Assembly (NCBI GenBank): GCA_963971285.1 | Contig: OZ020247.1 | Span: forward strand, 10,374,614-10,438,613 | Origin: Astropecten irregularis | Taxonomy: Eukaryota; Echinodermata; Asteroidea; Paxillosida; Astropectinidae | Direction of reading: 5' to 3' | DNA: 64,000 nt | Part shown: piece by piece, positions 37,434 to 48,400 of the stretch | Numbering within the stretch: the stretch's first letter is position 1 | How the letters are laid out: each line of letters starts with the position of its first letter | Position numbers and translations under genes: made by a program | Notes under the pieces: generated by a model | What the model was told of the DNA's origin: nothing | What the model saw: the letters and a program-made list of their open reading frames with translations, nothing else | The model's database searches: none

Positions 37434-38390
37434 GTGTCCGAGTCCGGTCAGTCCAAGACCGAGTCGAGTCCAAGACCGAGTCCAGTCCATTTGAGTCAGA
37501 GACCGAGTCCAGTCCATTTGAGTCAGAGACCGAGTCCAGTACATTTGAGTCCGAGACCGAGTCCAGTCCATTCGAGTTCGAGACCGAGTCCAGTCCATTT
37601 GAGTCAGAGACCGAGTCCAGTCCATTTGAGTCAGAGACCGAGTCCAGTCCATTTGAGTCAGAGACCGAGTCCAGTCCATTTGAGTCAGAGACCGAGTCCA
37701 GTCCATTCGAGTTCAAGACCGAGTCCAGTTCATTCGAGTCCAAGACTGAGTCCAGTCCATTCGAGTCAGAGACCGAGTCCAGTCCATTCGAGTTCCAGAC
37801 CGAGTCCAGTTCATTCGAGTTCAAGACCGAGTCCAGTCCATTTGAGTCAGAGACCGAGTCCAGTCCATTCGAGTCCGAGACCGAGACCAGTCCATTCGAG
37901 TTCAAGACCGAGTCCAGTCCATTCGAGTCCAAGACTGAGTCCAGTCCATTCGAGTCCGAGACCGAGTCCAGTCCATTCGAGTTCAAGACCGAGTCCAGTC
38001 CATTCGAGTTCAAGACCGAGTCCAGTTCATTCGAGTCCAAGACTGAGTCCAGTCCATTCGAGTCCGAGACCGAGTCCAGTCCATTCGAGTTCAAGACCGA
38101 GTCCAGTCCATTCGAGTTCAAGACCGAGTCCAGTCCATTCGAGTCCAAGACCGAGTCCAGTCCATTCGAGTTCAAGACCGAGTCCAGTCCATTCGAGTTC
38201 AAGACCGAGTCCAGTCCATTCGAGTCCGAGACCGAGTCCAGTTCATTCGAGTCCAAGACCGAGTCCAGTCCATTTGAGTTCAAGACCGAGTCCAGTCCAT
38301 TCGAGTCTGAGACTGAGTCTGAGACCAAGACCGACTCAACACATCCGAATCCGAGTCTGAGACCGAGTCCGAGTCCGGCACATGTACAAA
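37434..38390. repeat. 27-bp minisatellite, about 34 copies
   Basis: The unit is near GAGTCCAGTCCATTCGAGTT plus seven bases, with variants. The 27-bp period keeps frames open on both strands (308 and 327 codons), giving repeated SPVHSSSRP and DSNGLDSVL. There are no introns, domains or start context. It starts about 230 bases after the cobalamin-carrier stop. Confidence 0.92.
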
Positions 38391-41300
38391 AAATGTACAT
38401 AATCAATCAAAATCACACAGACCTGTATCAATTTGCTCTTGTTTTTTCTTCAAAATTACAAAGACACCAAGTTGAAATACCAGCCTCGGTACAGATTTGC
38501 TTTTAAGAAATCTGTTTTTGACATTGCAAAAAAGCTACTGACTTTGCAGTAAAGAAATGAAGTTGACATACGCTCAAAACTGGTCAAATTTGCCGGTCTT
38601 GAGCTGGACTCGGCCACAAGTCATCGAGTCACAGAGCTCGAGTCTGATTCTAAGTCCGAGTCATGAACCTCTGAGTCCGAGTCCGAGACCAAGTCCGGCA
38701 AAAATGGTCTTGAGTCCAAGACCGGACTCGAGTCTCACAGCACTGCAGGTAATTGATTGAAATGATTTGGGAGACAAAAAATCAATTGACATATTGTTTT
38801 TGCCGAATCAGGGGAGATAAATACATATCTGTACAAAATGAACAGTCCGTGAGGAAATTATTATGTTTGAAAAAATTGTAAAAATGATTTTCTTTCAAGA
38901 ATATGGATCTGTCGAGACCTCTTTTTCAGGGGCCACTTCACAGAGCTGTTAAGCACAAAAAATTGCTTAGCACGAAATATCTTGCTCAATAAAACAAACC
39001 ACCATTAAGAATATCATTTGATATTCATGGTCAGTGAACAACAGCCAAAGAAAAAATCACAAGTGATACACAAAACATGGGAATTTGGTTGTTAATCCTG
39101 GGGTTAATTATCAAGACAAATTTCATGGTTAGCAATTTTTGTGTGCTAAGCAGGGACGTGAAATTGACCTGGCTCCTTCCTATTTTCTGTGGGTATTATA
39201 TAGTTCCTCATTGCAGGGTTTATAGTTATTTCACAAAAAGGGATATATTAGCACTCACTACTAATCAGTATTTATGCCATTTGCACTAATTAGTATTTAC
39301 CGCATGCCAAATATTTTTTTATCAACATAATGCTTGATTTTATGGGAAGAAGTTGTTACAGAATGTTGTGATATAAATGTAATTGATAAAGAAAATCCTG
39401 CCTTTTTAAAAACAATATATTTTCCATTTTTTTTCCTGATTTATAATTTTTAATTTGCAGGATTTCATGAAAATTGTATTGAAAGTACTTACAAATATTT
39501 TTTATTGACAATATTTTATACTGTAGTCTAAAAATAAAGTGAAATTTTTATTGAAAATAAAATAAATCCAAAAGCATTTATACACAATGGAACATTTTCA
39601 TATTCATGTGTCAATTTCTTTAAAGGTACTATCATGGTAGCATACCGAAACAGAAATCTGCACAGATTTAATACCTATAACGGACAGGGTATAAAAATGG
39701 TGATGGTAGAAACATACCATTAACATTGTTCTGCCTGAAATGCTGTATTTATCCAGAAAAGAGTAATACCAGTGGCCAACATTATTTGTGTTCTTTTTAA
39801 AGATCAAAAATAAACTAAAAGGTTTAAAAAATACTGTGGCCGTTTTTCACTGTTTCTCCAAAAGTGGGCACCATATGAGACTGAAATTTTCACAGATGAC
39901 TGCTACTGTATCTTCCTTGATATTTTTGCCCATGAATCTGTATTTCTTTGACAAAAACCAAAGTATGATATTACCTTTAAGTCTTCTAATTAACAAGTTG
40001 GCATTACTGGGTGTACTTGTTTGTGTGATCTACTGTGGTATTTTTCTTGAGGAAGGGGAGGGGGCATTTATAAATGTCTTTAACCATTTTGACAATTTGT
40101 TAGATATTATTAGTTTTGAATATTAATTAATGATTTTGGCCGGGAGATAGATAATATGCAAATTAGACTTGCCCTTCACCAACATGTATATATGAGCACA
40201 TGCATAGGCCTACTCAATGCTTGTTGAGTGCACTGCACATGAAAAAAATCATGCACTGGCTAAGGGGGAATTGGAACCTGCGACCTCCTGCTTGCTTGTT
40301 CAGTAGGTCATGGGTAATATGGGTTCGAATCCCACCTGAGCCACTCAATGTGCACTCAACAAGCACTGAGTTTGCAGTGCTCATCCACGTCGGTGAAGCC
40401 AAAGAGGCAGCAGGAGCTGATCCAGAATTTTCCAAAGGGGGGGGATGTCGAAATAAAATGGGCCAATAATCAATAGCGACGGATGCATTTCGGGGTGATC
40501 AAAGCTAGCTAATTTTGTCTCCCCCTCTTTTTTCTTCTGTTTAAGTCTTTCTCCCTCCTCATATTTTGTTTTTTCCTCTATTTGTTTTTTTTGGCCTTTT
40601 CTTTTTTTGTTTGCTGGAAGAAAAGGGGGATGTGCCCCCCCTCCCCCTCCACATGCCCTCTGGATCCGCCCCTGGCAAGCCTAATTTGCATATTATCATC
40701 AATATTATTATTTATATGATCAGCAAATAAAAGAAGTACAATGACAGTGATAAAAATGTAATTAACAGGGAGTTCGTTGATAACTGTCAACATTATGGAT
40801 GAGGAAAAAGTTAATTGTCACATTTAAACTTTGTTGAGCTGGTCCCTGGACTGCAAATATATAGGTCATGACCTTTACACGAAGCCAAACCATAACATAC
40901 ACACAATCCAGCGCGTGGTGAATTTCTTGGAAAGAGTCGGTGAACGTAGAGTGGCTGATGCAAGAAATGATTTAAATTGCTGGGTTCTTCTGTCAAGATG
41001 CGGTAATTATAATTTACAATATTCGCTGTTAGTGCTAGTTTCGTTATTTCTAGCTCTTGTTAGGCATGCAGCATGTGCAGTCCAGTAAAATCTCAATTCT
41101 CGTCCGGAAATTGGGCACACCTGATGCAATGTGCAGGCCCTGTAATCCTGTATAAATTAAATGGAGGATTTGTGTGACAAACTTATCATCCTTCTCCCTA
41201 TTTCAATTGAACTCCCATCGAAGTAATACTCACCATAGACCCAGTAATTGCTGGGGTGCTGTATTCACTTTTTAAATTGGGACGGCTGTCCTGTCTCGGT

Positions 41301-42432
41301 GTAATTAGGCCTAACGTTAGGGCCTAACGTTACTTCCAATGTTGTAAGGCGGACTCCCGTGTTCACGCACACAGGAGACTTGAGTGAACACCGGAGTCCG
41401 CCTTACAACATTGGAAGTAGTCTCAGTGTAGACCCGTAATATAAACAGGGCCCAGATACATCGCTACTCTGAGATCCTGGATCTGAAACTGTACATGTAG
41501 GCCTATCTGGGCCCTGTTTACGGGTCTAGTCTCAGTGTAGTTGCGATGATCGTAACGCTAGGTCTGACATGGGGACTGGGACCTTAGCGTTACGAAGAAG
41601 TGTATTCAAACATTGGAGAAAAACTTTGGCCCCACTTAGTTTTCCATTTTCCAAAATCCAAACACAAAATCTGACTACATGGATCTGATTGGTACTTATC
41701 AATGAGTCATATAAAACCACGCGTCGCATCTATGCGATGAGTCCATAGAGTATGGATGCGTCTTAACTCTGCGACGCCTCGTAAGTTTTGTGAAATATAG
41801 AAGATATAAAATTGAATCATCATTTCGGATGTCAACAAAACGAGCAATATTCAGCCCAACTTTAAGTAAAAACATACACAAAAGTCACGGATTCTGTGAC
41901 TTTTTCCCATGGGGCTTTGCAAAATAATAAAGAAATACATAAGAATGATCTCTACCCTGTCCAGTCTACATTCGATTTACATACAACAGAGTGAACGGGA
42001 CCAGTCTATTTGTGTGCAATGCCGCTGGGAAACTATTCTGCGACGAATGTTGCCTGGAAGTCTTACTTCCATGGTTTAGCAATGCAATAATACCTGGAAT
42101 ACCACAGGAAACAAAACATATGGTAAAACTGTGGCGTGCATGCATGTACATATGTGGATTCAGGGATGGTGGTTGACTACATGTACAGTACAAGGAATAG
42201 TGTATCATCCACATAATTAACCACATGTTTTTCATTACTTTGCAGTTAAATACGGTGTAGATATCATGCTATCACGTTGATGATACTAGTTACTTCTACA
42301 CTGATTGGTGTCAATGTCACATCAAAGATGAGGTGTCGTCAGTCGTCATGATGAGGAATCTGATGTACGATGTTAATCAGTCAACAACATTAAGGATGAT
42401 TGTAACGTAGCTCCACAATAGAGGCCATCAAC
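38391..42432. other. Intergenic region upstream of DEPDC5
   Basis: No coding region was recognised. It holds residual GAGTCCGAGTCC sequence (38600-38740), a family D copy (38928-39172), a family A copy (39621-39981) and a low-complexity repeat (40440-40640). Foldbacks lie at 41331-41420 (ACTTCCAATGTTGTAAGGCG ends) and about 41428-41528 (TAGACCCGTAA type ends). The last 900 bases may hold the DEPDC5 promoter and 5' UTR, but I see no clear signal. Confidence 0.5.
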
Positions 42433-42466
42433 ATGAAGCTGTGGATACATCAGAAAAGCTTCAGTG
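42433..42466 (+). CDS. DEPDC5: DEPDC5 exon 1
   Basis: The ATG follows GCCATCAAC. 34 bases are followed by a GTAAGC donor. The exon is too short for an ORF scan and was found by matching phase and family N-terminus with exon 2. Confidence 0.75.
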
Positions 42467-45400
42467 GTAAGCTGCTTAATATACTTATTACTTTTACAAA
42501 TACAGTGCAACGCCACTTTAACTAAACGAACACGTCAGGATGCAAAGAGATTGCTCTTTAAAGGTTATCATACTTTGTTTTTTTTTCCAAAGAAATATAG
42601 ATTCATGGGCAAAAATATCAAGACAGATACCGTAACACTCATCTATGAAAATTTCAATCCCATGCGGTGCCCACTTTTTGGGGAAAACAGTGAAAAACAG
42701 CCACAGTATTTCTAGTCTCTTTTCTTTTCTTTTTGATCTTTTTCAAAAAGATTTTTGGTCATTGTTTTATTAACTTCTGAATAAATACTCCATTTCAGGC
42801 GGAAAAATGTTAACGGTATGTTCATACCCTGTAAGTTATACGTAATATCTGTGAACATTTCTCTTTTGGTTTCTTACCAAAGTATGATACTACCTTGTCG
42901 TTCGTTATAGTGAGCAATGTTCAGCAGGTCTATACATTTTACACAAAAAATTGGGAGGCAAGGATGATGTTCGGTATAGTGGTGTTTGGGCGTTCCACTG
43001 TTTTGGTATTTTTTTAACTAGTAAAGTTGTGAAGATTGCATGTAGCATAGAATGGGGCTAGCTAGCCACTGCTCCAGACTACCTGATTTGTCAGCAAGCA
43101 TAGTAAGTACTGTATAAAAGGTCCACACGGAGCACGTGTGCGTGAACACGTGTAGGCATTACATGCGAGGAAAATGCTGAAAGCTTTGAATAGAGTCGTT
43201 ACGATCATAATTATTCGTGAAATAACCACAAGGGAAACTGACTGGGTATTTGTAAGTCATTGAAAAGTGAACAAAGAAAAATTTACTGGAGCGGGATTCG
43301 AACCGGCGACCTCCTGAATACCGTGGTAGAGCGCCTGTACGGTATTCAGGAGGTCGCCGGTTCGAATCCCGCTCCAGTCAATTTTTCTTTGTTCACTTTT
43401 CAATGACTTACAAATACCCAGTCAGTTTCCCTTGTGGTTATTTCACGAATATATTAATTAAAAAGCCGTATCCTCTTTGAGTGATCCCCCATGTACCGTT
43501 CCCAGGTTGCAGCATTGTTGCGTGTATCATTGAAACGATCCCTGGGGTGTGGCGGTGAGTAGGGAGAGAATCCCAATGCTTGCCCAATTGAGCTTTCGAT
43601 GTTCAAGTCTGGACTGGGCATAATAAAAAAAATCGGGAAAAATGAGAAAATTAAATAATATTATTTTATACTGGGCATAATAAAAAAATCGGGGAAAAAA
43701 TGAGAAAATTAAATAATTTTATTTTATATTATTATAAATAAGATGGAACAAAACAAAACAATAAAACATACATACTTTGTAACTGAAAAACATGATCTAT
43801 ATAAAAACGCAGATAAAAGTGAATATAATCATTATGGGTTGTTTAATGAGGAAAATTTAATAATAAATCCAGCGATTAAAACTTCACAAGAAGTAGTAGA
43901 ATGTGCTAAATCAAAAATTACTTATAAACATGATGATAAAGAATGTAATTTAATTTTTATGTTACCAACAAATTTTTGTTTTGGAATAAATACAATTAAT
44001 ACTTTTGGTGAAGAAAAAAATCCAGACAACACGACTGGCTATCAAATTGTATATAATTTACAAAATGAGTGTGATGAAATTGTTAAATACTTTGATAAAA
44101 TGAGATGTACAGTAACTAAATATATTGAATCTGATAAAGATAAAAATATACCAAAAATAACCAAAAATATGTATATAAACATGGGAAAACAAAGTGTTAA
44201 ACCAATTTATGATGATAAAAACAAAAAAATGTATATTAAACTTAAATCATATGGAAAAGGAAATCAATTAAAACAATATACAAAATTGTTTGATTCTAAA
44301 AAGAAAAAGATTGATAACATCGATGAATATATGAATAAATCATGTAAAGTTACACCTGTTCTCATCTGTAATGATATATTTTTTGGTTCTCATGGAAATA
44401 GTGGATTTGGTGCAAGTATCAGATTTAAATTAGAACAAGCTTTTATTAGGCAATATGAAACTATACAAATCCCCACTAATGTCATGTTTGATATTGAAGA
44501 TATTGATGACTAAATCTAGAATATAAAAAAGAAAGCCAAAAAAATAACAAAAAAATTATCATTTTTATTTACACACTAAATTAAGCCACATCCAAATTAG
44601 GATGTGGCTTTTTTTTTACGTCGTATGCATGTACACTACTCATATGCACTTGACAATGCACTAAAGGTTATTTACCTTAAGTGTATACACAACACTCGCT
44701 TGAAAAAAACAGCCATTCAATGTCACGCGTGGTTGTCCCCAGCGTAAACAGGGTTTTTGTTATTCAAATTTCATTCATGACTGAACGTAGTGTAAAACGC
44801 TTAGTCATCCGCTGACACAAAGGTTAAATTCCTAAAAGCGCTCGGGTTTGTTATTGAAATATAACACATGACTGAACCTGTGTAAACCGTCACAATCACA
44901 GTCAAACACCCCTCAAAAAATAGACTCGTCCTTTGTGTCGTCATCGTTGTTATTGCACCATTTCGAGTATAATATATATCAAATTAAAAAACCATTTTCA
45001 GTCGGGGCTGGGAGGATAGCTCAGTGGATAAGCTCGGCGGTTTGCAACCATGGGGTACCGGGTTCGACGCACGGTCTGTAAAATTGAAATTAACATAACA
45101 AAAAATATGAATAAAAAATAGAAAAAGAAAAAATGTTTCTCGTTGAATATTTGATGTGGGTATTTAATAAGAAACATAAAAAACAATATCCTGACATAAA
45201 AAAACATGAAAAAAAAATAGAAAAAGAAAGAAAATGTTTCTCGTTGAATATTTGGGGTGATATTTAATAAGAAACATAAAAAACAATATCCTGACATAAA
45301 AAAACATGAAAAAAAAAACCTTTAAACTTTGAACCCGGTACCCCAAAAAAGGGGGTCAACAGTGTTGTTGGCCCTCTTTGATGAGTTTAAGGCATAGACC

Positions 45401-48400
45401 CCGGCCCCTTTACACTCTTTATAAAAACGCCCACGCATTCTGAGTAAAGTATTTGGTGAAAAAAAAAATGATTCAGTAAAAAAAAAAAAATAATAATTAA
45501 TTAATTTTTTTTAAATATAAATGGATGAGATAGGTATGTGCACTCACAACATCATGATTGATGAAGACAAAGACGAGTATTATTGCAACAAGTGTGGATT
45601 AATTATAGGTTATAGTCTCATGGATTATTCTACGGAAAATATTAATGGAAAGTATAATCAGAGATTTTTCTATAAAAAAACAAAGGCTTCTATAGTAAAA
45701 AAAGTCTTTGATAAATTAAACATTCAATACCAAATGTGTGACCTTAAACTCGTCGAGTTTAAATTAAAACAAATATTAAAGGGAAAAATATCTAGGGGTC
45801 ATCCACTCAGGTCGTTAATGGCAGTATGTTATCTAAAAAACATTTTAAACGTAACCCAAGAAACAGTACAAAAGTTATTTCAAGTAGAATTAAAATATTT
45901 TAATCAAGCGTTAAAAAGATACAACGAAACTTTTAAAGAGGAGGAGCCGTAGGGCTAACTCTCGCTTGACTTTCTTTATAACTCGGAGGTTTACTCTCCT
46001 CGTTTTTAAACGACTTTGTCAAACTTAAACTTAATTTCCAAGTTTTTTCATAAGCTCTTTTTTTTCTTTGGCGAGTAAATCACTCGCCATCGCTTTAGCC
46101 TTTTCTTCAACTTGTCGTTCAAATTCAACTTTATTTAAATGTTTAGCTTCTTCTAACTTTGTAGAAGTTTTTAATCTTATTTTTTCTTTTAAGTCGTTAA
46201 ATTTTTTAAGTTCTGACGTAATTAATATAAATTCTTCGTGAGAAATATCACCATCTTCGATGGCTTTTGACACGTATTCATCTATCGTGTTTAACTTTGC
46301 ATCTGCTAAAATTTTAATCTGATCGTGTTTTTTACTCTTTACCGTTAATTTTTTGCTTGCGTATTTAAGTACCGCGTAAAATCCAAAGGCACCTATGCTA
46401 GTCCCCTCTAAGACTAAGCCAATTGGGGCACTAATAACACCCATTAATGCGGGGATCCCTATCGCGGCTGCAGTGACCCCCAGTACTTCAACCCCGTGCT
46501 CTACATATTGAATCGCAGAGATCCACCTTTTTAACTTTTTAAAAGAAACCTCGCGCGAGTTTCTTTCTTTACAGATTAGAGATTTAATATCTTCAATTTT
46601 TTGAAGTCGATAAATTTTAGTTTCGTCTTTAATATCATCACCGCTGTTTAAGTTTAGATCAGGATATAAAGGTTTTATTTCATTTACATTTACGGTTGCC
46701 ATATTTTTAATATATAAGCGTTTTTAAATTATTTCACATTCGATTAAAATCCCCGCGCCTTTGTTATTGATGATTTTTCCTTCCTCGTTTTTAATTGAAA
46801 AGGCAAGTTTATTAATTTTACCGTTTTTTAATGTTTTCCCAACGTGAGTTTGGTTTGTTTGGCTTGTGTGATAAAATGATAACATATTTGAAGGAAACCC
46901 GTTGTAAAAATTATCACTCGTGTTTAACTGCTCGCAATGAATAAACGTAATGTTAAATGGGTTAATATCGTAATCACCCTTATAAATGACATTTGGGATT
47001 AACCTTCCTTTGGGTAAATTGAGCAAATTAGAAACTTCTCGATTTAAACGTAGATTAAGGTTTATATCAGTGACCCTTAAGGTCACCGTTTTACTTTCTC
47101 TATAGACTTTAAAGCTCACACCCGGTATCGAGTTTATCAATGACTCGAACCAATCGATACCATAAAATCCAGGTAAAATAATGATGCTTCCTGATTTGCC
47201 CTCAGGCAAAGCCGTAACCTCACTCACCGGATGTAGCGCATTTACGATTGGCTCTTTATGTCCTAAAACAACGAGGCTGTTTTTAATTTGTGGTAAACGC
47301 ATATTTTCTGTTTTTTCTTGATTGTCATTGTTGTATCCATATCGAAGTAAATTTGTGGCTAATACTTGACCTTCTATGATATAGTCTATTCTTTTATTTA
47401 ATAAATGTATTACATAGTTAACTTCATTTTGTAATTCATCATCAAGTCTATCCCTGGCTAATTCTAGGGTTTGTTTTCGTTGTCTGAGGACCTGTATTTC
47501 TTCTTGTATTTTTATTTCCACTTCGTTAAGAATTCCAGTATCATATCCGTCAAACATCTGTGTAATAATGCGTGCTATGACTTCTTCTCTGCTTTGTTGA
47601 ATTTCTTCGGTTGTCATCGATAAACGAAATTGATTCATTATCTCAGGGGTCAGTTCTAATGGCTTTGTCTGTAGTTGTGAGCTTTTATCAGTTTGTCTAT
47701 TGTCTCTAGGCCTACCGTTAGTATAAGCGGGTTGCCCATCTATATCCTTTTCCCAAGTAATCTCACTAGATTTAGTTATGTTAAAATAGCCTACCGTAAA
47801 CACGAGATTTTTAACGCGAATTTGTTTTGAGCCATCTAAATTATCAATCACCTCTTGCAATTTAAACGTTTGTTCGTTTTTTGTCAAATAAAATGTGTGT
47901 TGTATTCCGCTCATTCTTACTCTACTTTTATTATAAAAAGACTTATATTATAAATGGGAAACTCTTTAGGCGCTTTAGCTATTATCGTCAATAAAAATCA
48001 TACTTTTTTTGTACAATTTAAAGATATGTCAACCGCGTATAAATTACCACGCGTTAAAACGGACGAAGCAATCGAACGATGGCAAACTAACCCTTTGTCC
48101 TTTTATCAAAACCAATTCAACTTTGCGATTTATTGTGCCACGACCGCGTGTGGAGTAGGTCTTGACCTCCTCCACAATAAAAACCAATATATTTCATCGC
48201 TGTTTCATTTTCACGTGTATTATACTATACGAAAAATATTTTATAATTTGGTAGCACCTATACCTGGTGATGATGTATTTAACGCGTTAAATAACCGTTA
48301 TGATACGAGAGCTTTTACGGACACGTGCCGCGTATTTGGCATCGATCGAAGCAAGTCTTTTAAACAAACGAGAGATATGACCTCAAATGGCTTGGGTACT

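Larger units (their letters stand above)
44619..45520. other. Non-coding island in the Polinton
   Basis: No gene was seen. It includes a tRNA-like segment (45005-45077), two ~100-bp direct repeats (45113-45310) and an inverted echo of the GGGTACCGGGTTCGA block at about 45333-45347. A TATAAAAA sequence lies at 45420-45427, about 95 bases before the TFIIB-like start. The GC-richer parts resemble host repeats, suggesting an insertion. Confidence 0.55.

Noticed and set aside
37423..38406. Long open frames on both strands (327 and 308 codons)
   Set aside because: They follow from the 27-bp period of a minisatellite without stops; no unique sequence, no introns, no family match.
45005..45077. Polinton-encoded tRNA gene
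   Set aside because: The anticodon arm does not fold and the acceptor stem is poor; kept only as tRNA-like sequence.
44998..45346. Phe-rich minus-strand open frames in the Polinton island
   Set aside because: They translate A-rich direct repeats and have no start context like the real Polinton genes.
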